From NCBI RefSeq assembly GCF_004368965.1, contig NZ_SORO01000001.1:1-64000 (forward strand): a DNA stretch of 64,000 nt, written 5' to 3'. The notes beneath the pieces are model-generated. The model had not been told where the DNA came from, searched no databases, and was given only the letters and a program-made list of their open reading frames with translations. Source of the DNA: Leptospira meyeri (GTDB taxonomy: Bacteria > Spirochaetota > Leptospiria > Leptospirales > Leptospiraceae). A program made the position numbers and the translations under genes. Of this stretch, positions 54,242-64,000 are shown piece by piece. The first letter of the stretch is position 1; each line of letters starts with the position of its first letter.

Positions 54242-56229
54242 TTAAAACTTTAAACCGTCCCTTCCTCTTTGTTTTCTTTTGTTTTCTCTCACTTTCTTTG
54301 ATTGCCATAGAACCTGGGCCAAGAACCAAAGAATGTTCCGCATTGGATCCCGGAGTCCCTGCTGAGTTTCTCCTCTCTCGTGCTTTAAGGGAACAGGTGG
54401 ATGGGTTTCAGGCTGCCCAACGGCGCAAAACAGAAGAATCCAAACTTTCCTTTGAACGTTCTGTTTCTTTTCTAGATTCTTACCACAAATGTCTCTCGGA
54501 AGTCGGCAAAGAGCCAAGTGCGCTTAGTTCGGAAACTCTTGCTTTGAATTATTTGGAACTAGGAGTTTTGGACCAAGCTTGGGAATGGTCGGAAAAATCC
54601 ATCTCCAAGTCACAAGAAATTTCCAAAGACTTAATCCTCTTGCAGACAAGGATTCGGATTCGGCAAGGAGAACTGGCAAAGGCATCCGAAGTTTTAGAAA
54701 ATTCCCTCCACAAGTTTCCGAATGATTCTGATTTTTTGTATTTACTCGATAATTTGAATTTTGAAAGAAAACTTTGGAACCAGTCTGTTTTATACTACAC
54801 TGCACTTTCTTTTGTCATTGAAAGAAGAGATAATCATTCAAAATACAAATACCTCACAGCAAAAGCTTTGGGTGAACTTAATTATAAATTAGATCATCCA
54901 AAAATTTCCATCAAACGTTATAGCGAATATACAAATGTTTATAAAAATGATATGGAAGTTTTGTTTCGTTTGGCACAAATTTATTTTGTGTTAGGTGATT
55001 TTAAGAATTGCCGGACTTATCTAGAACAAATTCGAGAAAAAAATCCTAGAGACATTGATGCCTCTCATATGCTCGCAGAAATTTATTTTATGGATTCTCG
55101 AGACACCGCACCTACTTATTTTGCGACCTTAAAAAAAGAGAAAAAAATTCCAAAAGATGGAATTGTCTATTTGTTGGATCGATTGATTTCAGGATCAAAA
55201 CTTGGATTAGAAACAAAACTAAGGACTTATATTCAAGAAAATCCCGGAAGGTTATCCCCACGGATTGCTCTTTTGGAGTTGGCCGAAAAAGAAAACATTC
55301 CCGAATATGAAGTATTGAATGCTGACACGGCTCAATATGCTTTCGAGTATAGACAGTATCTTACCGCAGAAAAAATTTTAAGAAAGGGTCTTTCCAGGAT
55401 TGAAACCAAGGAAAATGCCAATGAAGAAAAGTCTTTGTATTTAGAAAAAATTTCATCCTGCCTTGAAATGCTTGGGTTGTGGAACCATGCTGTCATTTCG
55501 ACAAAAGAAGCTCTGCAACATACCGAAAAGACCGATAAAAAGTTTCGGCTGCGGTTTCGATTGGCTTATCTTTATCTCCAAGGGAATTTAAAAAAAGAAT
55601 CTCTTTCCGTTTCTGTTTTATCCGATACAATCAAAGAAAATCCAACTGCTGCTCATTTTTATTTGAGAGGTCTTGCTTATTTCCAGTTGGCAAAATACAA
55701 AGAGAGTATTCAAGATTTTACTGATGCCATCAAACTAGATCCAAATAATTATAATTATTATTTTTATCGCGCCACTGCTTTTGATAAATTAAATAAGTTT
55801 AGTGAAGTGGAAGCAGATTTAAAAACTACACTTTCGCTCAATCCCAATGCTTCCAATGCAATGAATTATTTGGGATATTTGTATGCTGAAAAAGATATCA
55901 ATCCCGATGAAGCAAACCAACTACTGACCCAAGCAGTGTCTTTGGAACCAGATAACCCTGCTTACCAAGATAGTTTGGGTTGGGTGTTGTTTCGGAAAAA
56001 AGATTTTAATCGAGCCTTACTCCATTTAAATTTTGCTGCTTCTTTGGCTTTAGAGCGAGGATTTGAAGATCCGGTGATTTATGAACATTTGGGTGATGTG
56101 TATTTGGCCAAAAAAGATCCAGTCAATGCACTCCAGTTTTTTAAACTTTCCGAATCAAAATTAAAAGCAGAGTCTAACAAGGACCTAGTCGCAAAAATTA
56201 AAAAAGTACAAAAGGAAATTTCGGAATGA
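54229..56229 (+). CDS. exported TPR protein, 666 aa
   Basis: A signal peptide (FLFVFFCFLSLSLIAIEPG) begins an otherwise helical protein. TPR units are clear in the last third (HFYLRGLAYFQLAKYKESI, YYFYRATAFDKLNKFSEVEA, YLGYLYAEKDINPDEANQL and YQDSLGWVLFRKKDFNRALL), and earlier units are weaker. It resembles the BamD- or NlpI-like family of outer-membrane scaffolds only in general. The next gene overlaps by four bases. Its 5' end overlaps that of the CHAT operon. Confidence 0.85.
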   Translation: MFQAIKTLNRPFLFVFFCFLSLSLIAIEPGPRTKECSALDPGVPAEFLLSRALREQVDGFQAAQRRKTEESKLSFERSVSFLDSYHKCLSEVGKEPSALSSETLALNYLELGVLDQAWEWSEKSISKSQEISKDLILLQTRIRIRQGELAKASEVLENSLHKFPNDSDFLYLLDNLNFERKLWNQSVLYYTALSFVIERRDNHSKYKYLTAKALGELNYKLDHPKISIKRYSEYTNVYKNDMEVLFRLAQIYFVLGDFKNCRTYLEQIREKNPRDIDASHMLAEIYFMDSRDTAPTYFATLKKEKKIPKDGIVYLLDRLISGSKLGLETKLRTYIQENPGRLSPRIALLELAEKENIPEYEVLNADTAQYAFEYRQYLTAEKILRKGLSRIETKENANEEKSLYLEKISSCLEMLGLWNHAVISTKEALQHTEKTDKKFRLRFRLAYLYLQGNLKKESLSVSVLSDTIKENPTAAHFYLRGLAYFQLAKYKESIQDFTDAIKLDPNNYNYYFYRATAFDKLNKFSEVEADLKTTLSLNPNASNAMNYLGYLYAEKDINPDEANQLLTQAVSLEPDNPAYQDSLGWVLFRKKDFNRALLHLNFAASLALERGFEDPVIYEHLGDVYLAKKDPVNALQFFKLSESKLKAESNKDLVAKIKKVQKEISE

Positions 56230-57014
56230 AAGGAAATACCATCCTTCTTAGTGTTTTATTTTTGATAATCTCGTGTCAGTCAACTGAAGTAGAGGATCCT
56301 AATTTTATCGGTCGAGACAAAGAGAAATACATTTCTGCAAAAGAAGGCGAATCCAAAACCTTACTCAAAGAAATTTTAGAGAAACAAACAGAATTCCTTA
56401 GTTTTAAGTCTGAATTTTCAATGCAGATCCAAACCTTTGTTCCGAAAAAAGACAATGTATCCTTGGATGGAAAACTCTATTTTTCTAAAGAATCCAAACA
56501 GATCAAAATCCAATTGATGGATAGTTTTTTTGGCATGGTTTTTACCGAGCTCATTGCCGACCCAAACCAAATCCAAATCAAACCAACAAGCACGAAGGAT
56601 ATTCAATCCTTGCCGATGGGAGACATCCTCATTCAAGATCCAAATACAGGTAAAAAATTTGCGATCCCATTCCCTGTCATTTATGAGTATTTGACTGGGG
56701 CATACATCAGTGAAATCCAAAGTCCAAAGGCGAAATTCAATACGAGTGATTCACGGATTGCTCTTTCTAAGGCTGATGGAGAATACGAATACTTTTTTAA
56801 AGGTGGTCATTTGGATCGTTTGGAACTTTCCAGTGCCAAACGTGGGTTAAAAGCAATTGCTCTTGTGAAAACTAAACCAGAACAAATTCATCCACCAAAG
56901 GAAATCATTACCAAAGTCATTAGTTTGGATACTGAAAAGGAAAATGTTCTCATTCAGATTAAACTAAAAAAATCACAAATCACGGAAGTGCCTTCAAACG
57001 TATTTCGATTTTAA
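56226..57014 (+). CDS. lipoprotein of unknown function, 262 aa
   Basis: MKGNTILLSVLFLIISC is a lipoprotein signal with an IISC lipobox. The mature protein has a helical linker and then a beta-rich domain (LYFSKESKQIKIQLMDSFFG, then TELIADPNQIQIK), in the style of LolB-like or DUF4292 lipoproteins. It is coupled to the TPR gene upstream and the CapA-like gene downstream with no gap, so the three should work together in the envelope. Confidence 0.75.
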   Translation: MKGNTILLSVLFLIISCQSTEVEDPNFIGRDKEKYISAKEGESKTLLKEILEKQTEFLSFKSEFSMQIQTFVPKKDNVSLDGKLYFSKESKQIKIQLMDSFFGMVFTELIADPNQIQIKPTSTKDIQSLPMGDILIQDPNTGKKFAIPFPVIYEYLTGAYISEIQSPKAKFNTSDSRIALSKADGEYEYFFKGGHLDRLELSSAKRGLKAIALVKTKPEQIHPPKEIITKVISLDTEKENVLIQIKLKKSQITEVPSNVFRF

Positions 57015-58163
57015 ATGAATCTATTTCGTATTTGTTTATTAATCGTTTTTGTTTTGCCATTTTTATTGTTTGGCGCAGACATTCCAGAATCGGTAGAACC
57101 AAAACTGGATTTACCCGTTCAGAACCTTTACCATTTTCGAACAGAAACAGGAGAAACCATCCAATATCCGAAATCCACTAAACTTTGGTTTGGTGGAGAT
57201 GTGATGTTCAATTGGGGTGTGAGGGATTCGATGCGATCCGAAGACCCATACTTTCCTTTTAAAAGTTTTTTTAGTTATCTAAAAAATTTTGATTTTCGGT
57301 TTCTCAATTTAGAAACACCCATCCTTCATAAAACTCCTTCTGCAGACCAACGAAAATCCTATGTGTTCTTTGGAGAGAGAAAGGATTTAATGGTTTTGCG
57401 TCTTTTGGGGATTGATGGAGTTTTCCTCGGAAATAACCATACTATGGACTTTGGGGAAAATGGACTTTTTGAAACCTTAGAGTTGTTAGATGAATTTGGA
57501 ATTCGTCATACAGGGGCCGGAAAAAATACAGATGAAGCCCTGGTTCCCATTATAGTTTCCAAACAAAATACAGAGTATCGAATTTTTTCTTTTTCCGATA
57601 CGGGAGAAACAAGGTTATTTTCGGGGACTAAATCTCCGGGGGCAGCTTATTTCCGAGTGGGAACGGCTGAACGTTTGGTTAAAAGAACAAAACCAAATCA
57701 AGTAAATCTTCTCTCCGTGCATTGGGGTGTGGAATACAATCCTCTCCCAATGGATACAGAAAGAAATGCCGCAAAATATTTGGTGAATGCAGGTTATCAA
57801 GTGATCATTGGACACCATCCTCATGTTCCTCAAGGGATTGAGGTATTTCCTAAAGGTGTTGTCATTTATTCTCTTGGAAACTTTTTCTTTGGTTCTAAAA
57901 ACCAATATTTGAAACACAATATCTCTGTAGTTTTGCATTTTGATGGCGACAAACTTTTGTTTGTGGAGGTGGTCCCTGTGTTTGGAAAACACCAATCCTT
58001 ACCAGGTGATCATTATTTTTTTCCTTTAGGTCCAAAAGAGGCGGAAATTTTTTTGAAAGAGTATGCGATTCTTTGTAAACAACTCGGAACCGAACTAGTA
58101 ATTTCTGGCGGTAGAGGTTATGTTTTTTTGGATAAAGAACTAAAAGCCAAACTAAAGCCGTAG
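57015..58163 (+). CDS. CapA-family metallophosphatase-like protein, 382 aa
   Basis: A signal peptide (FRICLLIVFVLPFLLFGAD) is followed by the CapA/PgsA domain. The metal-binding motifs are GGDVMF (about residues 58-63), NLETPI, GNNHTMDFG, VHWGVEYNP and GHHPHVPQGIE, each matching the calcineurin-like fold. Relatives take part in poly-gamma-glutamate capsule or peptidoglycan modification. It is the last gene of the TPR-lipoprotein-CapA operon. Its end overlaps the convergent gene at 58118-58900 by 46 bases. Confidence 0.9.
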   Translation: MNLFRICLLIVFVLPFLLFGADIPESVEPKLDLPVQNLYHFRTETGETIQYPKSTKLWFGGDVMFNWGVRDSMRSEDPYFPFKSFFSYLKNFDFRFLNLETPILHKTPSADQRKSYVFFGERKDLMVLRLLGIDGVFLGNNHTMDFGENGLFETLELLDEFGIRHTGAGKNTDEALVPIIVSKQNTEYRIFSFSDTGETRLFSGTKSPGAAYFRVGTAERLVKRTKPNQVNLLSVHWGVEYNPLPMDTERNAAKYLVNAGYQVIIGHHPHVPQGIEVFPKGVVIYSLGNFFFGSKNQYLKHNISVVLHFDGDKLLFVEVVPVFGKHQSLPGDHYFFPLGPKEAEIFLKEYAILCKQLGTELVISGGRGYVFLDKELKAKLKP

Positions 58164-58900
58164 TGGAACCAACTGCAAGTAAGTCCCAAAGCAAAAAATG
58201 GAAAACTGAGTTCTAATAAATTGGTTTTGTAAATCGAAAACAACTGCAAGAAAAATCCTGTAAAAAAGAGAATCGATGCTGTTCGTAAAATCCAACCCTT
58301 TTCATATAACCAAAAGTAAACGGAAACAATGGCAACATAACCAAATAAACAAAACCATTTGAGTTGGGATGTGGGTTTTAAGTATTCGAGAGAAGGTGTC
58401 ATTTCTTCTGCAGTCTTTGCATCCAGAACATTTAAAATTAAAATGTTTTCGATTAAGTCTGCAAAACCCGCAATCACAAGAAGTAAAACCATTCCCATAA
58501 AGATCTTAAGGAAAATGGGTCTCACCTTTCTTCCCGCATAATGGCCCGTATAAGTAAGAAAAGCTAAATAACAGAAGATAAATCCAAAGTCAAAATAATG
58601 AACTTTTCTATATTCAGCAGATAAATGAAAAAAATCAATGGTATCGGGGATTCCGACTAAGTCTTGGACCTGTTTTGGAGTTTCTGCCATTTCAAGGCCG
58701 AGGAGGGTGGATTCAAATCCGGAATGGTTGTCGAGTGCAGGTTCTTTCGGGGTGATGTGGTTCAAAAAACCAGCATAAAGTGCTAAAAATAGGCCAAGGC
58801 CAAGGCCCCAAACTTCTGGAAAATTTGATTTTTCACCCATAAAAATGTTAGAAATTCCATAGAAATGGAAGGGTTTGGGAACTCCAAGAAGAAATTCCAT
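58118..58900 (-). CDS. polytopic membrane protein of unknown function, 260 aa
   Basis: About six membrane segments fill the protein (for example GLGLGLFLALYAG, IFCYLAFLTYTGHYAG and MVLLLVIAGFADLIENILIL). There is no family I recognise. The ATG at 58900 has no binding site; an ATG at 58840 is also in frame, so the N-terminus is uncertain. Its 3' end overlaps the CapA-like gene by 46 bases, a tail-to-tail arrangement. Confidence 0.65.
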   Translation of the reverse strand: MEFLLGVPKPFHFYGISNIFMGEKSNFPEVWGLGLGLFLALYAGFLNHITPKEPALDNHSGFESTLLGLEMAETPKQVQDLVGIPDTIDFFHLSAEYRKVHYFDFGFIFCYLAFLTYTGHYAGRKVRPIFLKIFMGMVLLLVIAGFADLIENILILNVLDAKTAEEMTPSLEYLKPTSQLKWFCLFGYVAIVSVYFWLYEKGWILRTASILFFTGFFLQLFSIYKTNLLELSFPFFALGLTCSWFHYGFSLAFSSLSKKT

Positions 58901-58992
58901 TGACCCCTGTCCCTATTGGAAAAACCCTAGTGGAAACTAACAAATTCTTCTACCTACAAGTGTTTCTATGTAGGTATACCCATAGGAGAAAT

Positions 58993-59268
58993 ATGAGAAA
59001 CTACGAAATCACGAATATTCTTCGTGAAGGTAATGTAGAAGAGACGAAGTCTGCAGTAAAAGACTTACTCTCCAAATACAACTTCACGATCCAAGGCGAA
59101 GAGGATTGGGGTTCTAAAAGACTCTGGCATCCGGTTGGACAAGACGAACAAGGTCACTTCACACTTATCAAGTGTTCCGGCTCTCCCGCAGAAGTAGCAA
59201 AGATCGAACATGAGTTTAAACTCAATGCGAATATCTTAAAAACCCTCGTAATTAGGGCAAATGGCTAA
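58993..59268 (+). CDS. rpsF: 30S ribosomal protein S6
   Basis: S6 sits on the 30S platform and pairs with S18. MRNYEITNILREGN and the later GSKRLWHPVGQDEQGHFTLI and AKIEHEFKLNANILKTLVI follow the family pattern. The ATG at 58993 has GGAGAAAT before it; the longer reading from 58900 would lie in the divergent gene's start and is not used. It overlaps ssb by 8 bases and heads the conserved rpsF-ssb-rpsR-rplI run. Confidence 0.95.
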   Translation: MRNYEITNILREGNVEETKSAVKDLLSKYNFTIQGEEDWGSKRLWHPVGQDEQGHFTLIKCSGSPAEVAKIEHEFKLNANILKTLVIRANG

Positions 59269-59698
59269 CGATCTTAACAAAGTACTTATAATCGGTCGAA
59301 TGACCCGTGATCCGGAATTTAAATCGGTGAACGGAAGTTCTGTTGTCAATTTTTCAATTGCGAATAACAGAGTTTATGTGACTAACGGTGAAAAAAAAGA
59401 GGAAACTCATTATTTTGACTGTGTGGCATGGGGCCGACTCGCTGACATATTAAAACAATATGCTGGCAAAGGAAAACAAGTAGCGATTGAAGGCAGACTT
59501 CAACAACAGTCCTGGGAAACTCCTGAAGGCAAAAAAGCCTCTAAAATCCGCATTTATGTCGAGACCGCACAATTGTTAGGTGGTCAAGGGCAAGGTGGAG
59601 GATCTGGAGACCGTTCTGACAGTTCCAATTCTTATGATTCCGGCGTAAGTAATGGTTATGATGATTATCCAGCCGGTGATGACGACATTCCTTTTTGA
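59261..59698 (+). CDS. ssb: single-stranded DNA-binding protein
   Basis: The OB fold (residues 1-105) shows NKVLIIGRMTRDPEFK, VVNFSIANNR and WGRLADILKQYAGKGKQVAIEG. A Gly/Ser-rich linker ends in the acidic tip DDDIPF, which docks partner proteins. At 145 residues it is a normal size. It covers single strands during replication and repair. It overlaps rpsF and precedes rpsR by 12 bases. Confidence 0.96.
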   Translation: MANDLNKVLIIGRMTRDPEFKSVNGSSVVNFSIANNRVYVTNGEKKEETHYFDCVAWGRLADILKQYAGKGKQVAIEGRLQQQSWETPEGKKASKIRIYVETAQLLGGQGQGGGSGDRSDSSNSYDSGVSNGYDDYPAGDDDIPF

Positions 59699-59710
59699 TA
59701 GGTGATGACA

Positions 59711-60055
59711 ATGAGCGAAACAGCAAATATTGATGATACAAGAGTAGATTCCCGCGAGAGTATGGACGGGATGGAAGACGACGAAAAAGGTGGTTTCCGT
59801 GGTAAAGACGGAGAAGGCAAATTCGGTCGTAAAAACGCAAAATACAAAAAGAAAGTATGTAAGTTCTGTGCTGACAAAGCACTACTTGCAGGACTTGATT
59901 ACAAACGAGTCGACATTCTAGAAAGATTTGTTACCAACCGTGGTAAAATCATTCCAAGAAGAATCACTGGAACTTGTGGCAAACACCAGAGAGCCCTTGC
60001 TCGTGAAATCAGAAAATCCAGATCTATCGGTTTATTGCCGTTTAAAGTTCTGTAG
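59711..60055 (+). CDS. rpsR: 30S ribosomal protein S18 with long acidic N-terminus
   Basis: The S18 core ([21 protein letters not shown], then [20 protein letters not shown] and IGLLPF) is intact. Before it lie about 45 residues rich in Asp, Glu and Gly, so the product is 114 aa rather than the usual 75-90. The ATG at 59711 has AGGTG at good spacing; GTG and ATG codons at 59702 and 59705 lie just upstream. The CxxC pair recalls zinc-binding S18 forms. Confidence 0.93.
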   Translation: MSETANIDDTRVDSRESMDGMEDDEKGGFRGKDGEGKFGRKNAKYKKKVCKFCADKALLAGLDYKRVDILERFVTNRGKIIPRRITGTCGKHQRALAREIRKSRSIGLLPFKVL

Positions 60056-60064
60056 GAGTAACGG

Positions 60065-60511
60065 ATGAAAGTTGTATTACAAAAAGACGTATTGAATCTT
60101 GGTGATGCTGGAGATGTGAAAGAAGTTGCTGATGGTTATGCACGTAACTTCCTCATTCCGAGAAGACTTGCCGTCCGTGCAAATGATGGAAACACTAAAG
60201 CGGCTCTCCACCAAAAAAGACTTGCTGATCTTAAACGCGAAAAACGTGTAAAAGTGATGAAAGATCTTTCTTCTTCGATTGATGGTAAAACATACGAAGT
60301 GAAAGTGAAAGTGGGTGAGAACGACAAACTTTTTGGTTCTGTAACAGCAAATGATATTGCTCTCGCAATCAAAAACACTGGGGTAGAACTCGACAAACGT
60401 AAGTTAGATTTAGGTGAACCAATTAAATCGGTTGGTGAATTTAAAATTAAAGTTCGTTTGGCTGAAGGTGTTGTACCTCAAATCGTAGTTAAAGTCGTCG
60501 GCCAAGCATAG
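60065..60511 (+). CDS. rplI: 50S ribosomal protein L9
   Basis: L9 binds 23S rRNA near the L1 stalk. The N-terminal MKVVLQKDVLNLGDAGDVKEVADGYARNFLIPRRLA is the family hallmark (given in part), followed by the long connecting helix and the C-terminal KIKVRLAEGVVPQIVVKVV domain. GGAG lies 5-8 bases upstream. It is 148 residues, the normal size. It follows rpsR by 9 bases and precedes dnaB by 21. Confidence 0.96.
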   Translation: MKVVLQKDVLNLGDAGDVKEVADGYARNFLIPRRLAVRANDGNTKAALHQKRLADLKREKRVKVMKDLSSSIDGKTYEVKVKVGENDKLFGSVTANDIALAIKNTGVELDKRKLDLGEPIKSVGEFKIKVRLAEGVVPQIVVKVVGQA

Positions 60512-60532
60512 TCTTACACTAAAGCTTTCTCG

Positions 60533-61876
60533 ATGAATTCTAACCCCCTTCAGGAGATAGAGTCTGAGAAGAACTTAATCGGTTACCTACTCATGAGAGG
60601 GGTAGCCGGGCAGGAAGACTTAGGTCTAAGCCCGGATGACTTCTATATGGACACACACAAACGTGTCTTTGAAGCCGTCACGGATCTTATCAATGAAGGG
60701 ATCAATATTGACCTAGTTACGGTCACAAACCAAATGCGGGAAAAACGTCTTTTTAAAGATGAATCCCGTGACTTGGAATATATCACATCACTCTATAAAG
60801 ATACTGTCCCCTTTCAGCCGTTAGACTATTACGTTCGTCGTGTTAAACGTGTTTCGGACAGACGTAAGTATGTAGAAGCATTAAACCAAGCCATTGACAA
60901 AGTCAAAGTAGAACCTGGTGAAAACGATTCTGTATTCAGTCTCGTAGAACAATCACTAATGGATATCTCTCGCCAAGAGAGATCCAAAGGTTTACGAAAA
61001 GTAAAAGACGATGCCAACGCACTCATCGATTACATCAAAAATGTTGTGGCGGCCAGCCAAAATGGAACGGGTGGGATCAATGGATTAAAAACCCATTTCA
61101 CTGGTCTTGATATGGCAACCACAGGACTAAAATCTCACGAATTAATGATTCTTGCCGCTCGTCCCGGAAATGGAAAAACAACCTTTGCCTTAAACATTGC
61201 TGCCAATGCAGCTTTGAAAGAGCGCAAAACCGTTGTTATTTTTTCGTTAGAGATGAGCCGAATCGAATTACTTCTCAAACTCATCAGTGCGGATGCAAGG
61301 ATTGATTCCTATGCATTAAAAGCGGGAACTCTTACTTCCGCACAGATGACCCAACTCAAAGACAGTATTGGAAATATTACCTCTGCAAGTTTGTATATTG
61401 ATGATTCAGGATATTTAACCATCCAAGAATTTTCAGCGAGACTTCGCCAACTTCGGACCACAGAAGAAGTAGGGCTTGTGATTGTGGATTATTTACAGCT
61501 AATGAGTGATCCAAAGGCGGCTATGGGCGGACGGCAACAAGAGGTTGCTAATATTTCCAGAGGACTCAAACAAATGGCACGGGAGGTGGGTTGTCCCATC
61601 ATCGCATTGTCGCAGATGAACCGTTCCATTGAAAACCGCTCCAAAGACCAAAGGCCACAACTCTCCGACTTACGGGAGTCAGGTGCCATTGAGCAGGATG
61701 CGGATATTGTATGTTTTATTTATCGGGAAGAAATGGTGAAACCTCCCGAGGAGCTTGACCCAAACAAAAGGGGAATGGCAGAGATCATTATCGCCAAAAA
61801 CAGAGCGGGTGCTACGGCCGATTTTCCATTGATGTTCAATCCGAAGATTAGCCGTTTCGACAACGTTCCATTATAA
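60533..61876 (+). CDS. dnaB: replicative DNA helicase DnaB
   Basis: DnaB unwinds the replication fork as a hexamer. The N-terminal primase-binding domain (residues 1-100, starting [13 protein letters not shown]) leads to the RecA-like motor with Walker A PGNGKTT (211-217), IVDYLQLM as Walker B, and [10 protein letters not shown]. It has 447 residues and no intein. The rplI-dnaB order is common in bacteria. Confidence 0.97.
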   Translation: MNSNPLQEIESEKNLIGYLLMRGVAGQEDLGLSPDDFYMDTHKRVFEAVTDLINEGINIDLVTVTNQMREKRLFKDESRDLEYITSLYKDTVPFQPLDYYVRRVKRVSDRRKYVEALNQAIDKVKVEPGENDSVFSLVEQSLMDISRQERSKGLRKVKDDANALIDYIKNVVAASQNGTGGINGLKTHFTGLDMATTGLKSHELMILAARPGNGKTTFALNIAANAALKERKTVVIFSLEMSRIELLLKLISADARIDSYALKAGTLTSAQMTQLKDSIGNITSASLYIDDSGYLTIQEFSARLRQLRTTEEVGLVIVDYLQLMSDPKAAMGGRQQEVANISRGLKQMAREVGCPIIALSQMNRSIENRSKDQRPQLSDLRESGAIEQDADIVCFIYREEMVKPPEELDPNKRGMAEIIIAKNRAGATADFPLMFNPKISRFDNVPL

Positions 61877-61888
61877 AGAGGTTTTCAA

Positions 61889-63694
61889 TTGAATCAGTGG
61901 GTCAGTTCCGAATATAAAAATAGAGTTAGCGCAACGAGTGTCTCTGATGCGTCTGTTGGAAAAACATTATTCCTTTCCGGTTGGGCCTTTCGTTACCGTG
62001 ACCAAGGTGGGGTGATTTTTATCGACCTTCGTGATCGTTCTGGAATTTTACAAATTGTTGCTCGTAAAGAAATTCTTGGTGAAGACTTCTCCAAAGTAGA
62101 AAAAATTCGTTCTGAGTTTGTGATTGCTGTAAAAGGAAAACTTTCTCTTCGTGATGCAGAATCCGTAAATCCAAAAATGGAAACCGGCAAATACGAGTTA
62201 ATTGCTGAATCTGTAGAAATTTTAAATACATCCAAAACTCCTCCATTTACTTTAGATGAATTTGATCCATCTGGTGAAGAAATTCGATTGAAGTATCGTT
62301 ATTTGGATATGCGCCGCGAAGAACTTCGAGATCGTTTGGTCCTTCGGCACAAACTAACATTTGCTCTTAGAGAGTATTTGGATAGTAAATCTTTTTTAGA
62401 AATTGAAACTCCGATTTTAAATAAATCCACACCAGAAGGGGCAAGGGACTTTCTTGTTCCTTCTCGATTGAATGCTGGTGAGTTTTATGCTCTCCCACAA
62501 TCCCCACAACTTTTCAAACAGATCCTGATGATTGGAGGAATGGAAAGGTATTTCCAAATTGTAAAATGTTTTCGAGATGAAGACTTACGTGCAGACCGCC
62601 AACCAGAGTTCACACAACTTGATATGGAGTTTTCTTTTGTAACAGAAGATGACATTCGTTCTGAGATCGAGACCATGTGGGCCTTTGCTTTAAAGAAAGT
62701 GTTTCATTTAGAAGTGAATGCACCCTTTATGACTATGCCGTATCATGTGGCGATGGAAGAATATGGTTCTGACAAACCGGACATTCGTTTTGGAATGAAA
62801 CTCGTGAATGTATCGGAAATTGTGAAGGATGCAGACTTCCAAGTTTTCAGTGCAGCCGTTTCCGGTGGTGGAGTGGTGAAAGCAATTTGTGTTCCGGGTG
62901 GGTCTGTAATTTCTCGAAAAGAAATTGAAGACTTAACTTCTTGGTTATCAAGAGACTTCCGAGCGAAAGGTCTTGCTTACATGAAACATGGGGCAAATGG
63001 ACTTGAATCCACAATCACCAAACGTTTCACTCCCGAAGCTCTCGAGAAAATCGCAAAAGCAGTAGGATCTAAAGAAGGGGATATGGTATTTTTTGGAGCT
63101 GATTCTTCTAAGATAGTCAATGCTTCCCTTGGTGCCTTACGATTAAAATTATCAGAAAAGTATGATCCTCCGAAGGTTCCTTATAGTTTCCATTGGGTCG
63201 TGGACTTCCCTATGTTTGAGTTAGATGAAACCACAAAAACTTGGACCTTCCTCCACCATCCTTTCACTTCTCCCAAAGAAGAAGACTTTGACAAACTAAG
63301 AGACTGGAAAGCTGGGAAATCGGTTGACCTTTCTTCGATCGGAGCTAAAGCTTATGATCTAGTTCTCAATGGGACAGAAATTGGTGGTGGTTCCATCCGG
63401 ATCCACAACCCAGAAATCCAAAGCCTAGTTTTGGAAGCCATTGGAATTGGAGAAGAAGATGCTAAATCCAAATTCGGATTTTTACTCGATGCCCTTTCTT
63501 TTGGGGCACCACCTCATGGGGGGATTGCCTTTGGAGTGGATCGTATCATGATGTTACTCACGGGAGGAACTTCCATTCGAGATGTGATTGCCTTCCCTAA
63601 AACTCAAAAAGGAACTTGTATGATGAGTGAAGCTCCAGGTCCAGTTGAGGCAAAACAATTAGAAGAATTAAAACTCAGGGTAGTCACTATCTAA
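61889..63694 (+). CDS. aspS: aspartyl-tRNA synthetase (bacterial type)
   Basis: AspRS charges tRNA-Asp. An OB-fold anticodon domain (1-110) leads to the class II core with [34 protein letters not shown] motif 2 (read in part) and [14 protein letters not shown] motif 3, plus the GAD insertion. At 601 residues it is the bacterial size. The TTG start has GAGG 7 bases before it. It lacks features that show whether it also charges tRNA-Asn. Confidence 0.96.
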   Translation: MNQWVSSEYKNRVSATSVSDASVGKTLFLSGWAFRYRDQGGVIFIDLRDRSGILQIVARKEILGEDFSKVEKIRSEFVIAVKGKLSLRDAESVNPKMETGKYELIAESVEILNTSKTPPFTLDEFDPSGEEIRLKYRYLDMRREELRDRLVLRHKLTFALREYLDSKSFLEIETPILNKSTPEGARDFLVPSRLNAGEFYALPQSPQLFKQILMIGGMERYFQIVKCFRDEDLRADRQPEFTQLDMEFSFVTEDDIRSEIETMWAFALKKVFHLEVNAPFMTMPYHVAMEEYGSDKPDIRFGMKLVNVSEIVKDADFQVFSAAVSGGGVVKAICVPGGSVISRKEIEDLTSWLSRDFRAKGLAYMKHGANGLESTITKRFTPEALEKIAKAVGSKEGDMVFFGADSSKIVNASLGALRLKLSEKYDPPKVPYSFHWVVDFPMFELDETTKTWTFLHHPFTSPKEEDFDKLRDWKAGKSVDLSSIGAKAYDLVLNGTEIGGGSIRIHNPEIQSLVLEAIGIGEEDAKSKFGFLLDALSFGAPPHGGIAFGVDRIMMLLTGGTSIRDVIAFPKTQKGTCMMSEAPGPVEAKQLEELKLRVVTI

Positions 63695-63695
63695 T

Positions 63696-64000
63696 ATGGA
63701 TGAAAGTTTTACATTTCAGGAAGAATCCCTCTACCAAACGGTATGTGGGATAGGAGACAGCAAACTACCGTTATGGGAAAGTCGCCTCAATGTAAAACTA
63801 ATCCCCAGAGGAAAATCTCTCATCATCCAAGGTAGCGAGGATCAGGTTCAAGTTGCTATGGATACCTTCCATAAGGTGGAAGAAAATTTCAAACGTAGAC
63901 CAGACAAAGCCGATTATTCTTTTTTTGATATCGATTACTTAGTGAATAAAGTAAAAGATTCCAGTGGTGGTTGGCCAACACCTGGTTCTTCTGACTTCCA
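63696..64000 (+). CDS. PhoH-like protein, N-terminal part (runs off the edge)
   Basis: An ATG at 63696 opens 101 codons to the window edge, one base after the aspS stop. WESRLNVKLIPRGKSLIIQG and VQVAMDTFHKVEENF match the N-terminal KH-like part of PhoH proteins, ahead of the P-loop ATPase domain that would follow. PhoH proteins are linked to RNA handling and, in other bacteria, to phosphate stress. Confidence 0.75.
   Translation, partial: MDESFTFQEESLYQTVCGIGDSKLPLWESRLNVKLIPRGKSLIIQGSEDQVQVAMDTFHKVEENFKRRPDKADYSFFDIDYLVNKVKDSSGGWPTPGSSDF

Overview
The window looks like chromosome from a spirochaete, most likely a Leptospira of the saprophytic type. The DNA is AT-rich. There are two tandem FlaB-type periplasmic flagellin genes, many lipoproteins with loose spirochaetal lipoboxes, many TTG starts, and an ordinary core gene set. 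The genus assignment is inferred from protein character only.

Region 1 (1-8371) is an accessory array of gene cassettes. Seven repeats of 161-164 bp separate short minus-strand genes. Each repeat starts and ends with the inverted heptamers GTATAAC or GCATAAC and GTTATGC or GTTATAC, and each has complementary inner arms that change together from copy to copy. These are integron attC sites. The cassettes carry a TIR-domain protein, an endonuclease/exonuclease/phosphatase-fold protein with an unknown partner, lipoproteins and several unrecognised membrane proteins. No integrase gene is in the window. The array ends on the right at a lone R'-like box at 8365-8371, next to short direct repeats.

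Region 2 (8850-12032) is a three-gene minus-strand operon: a RadA/RecA-like protein with a degraded P-loop, an 85-residue protein, and a family B DNA polymerase with a degraded exonuclease site and an altered motif C. The arrangement resembles the archaeal PolB2/Dpo2 damage-mutagenesis cassette.

Region 3 (12343-31450) is mostly housekeeping: purL with a flavin reductase, a divergent Fur/PerR-type regulator with mutL, an ECF sigma factor with a membrane partner, a hibernation factor, a DUF4912 protein with a GH57 branching-type enzyme, a SET-domain protein, ribH-nusB, a large TPR protein, a methyltransferase, a DEAD-box helicase, a cell-wall amidase and a membrane protein. A compact structured intergenic element lies at 12815-12938.

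Region 4 (31829-48222) holds the two flaB genes, a class III nucleotide cyclase, a KefF-KefC-like potassium efflux pair, a cyclophilin, an exported rhodanese, a histidine kinase with a response regulator, a lipoprotein, a NamZ-like hydrolase, a DUF2797 protein, a pseudouridine synthase and ychF.

Region 5 (48328-58163) has two divergent operons whose 5' ends overlap by 13 bp. The leftward one links a membrane TPR-like protein, a cysteine desulfurase-like enzyme, a membrane-anchored CHAT protease, an exported protein, an ECF sigma factor and an unknown protein, mostly by 4-base overlaps. The rightward one encodes a TPR protein, a lipoprotein and a CapA-like enzyme. Region 6 (58993-64000) is the conserved rpsF-ssb-rpsR-rplI-dnaB-aspS-phoH run.
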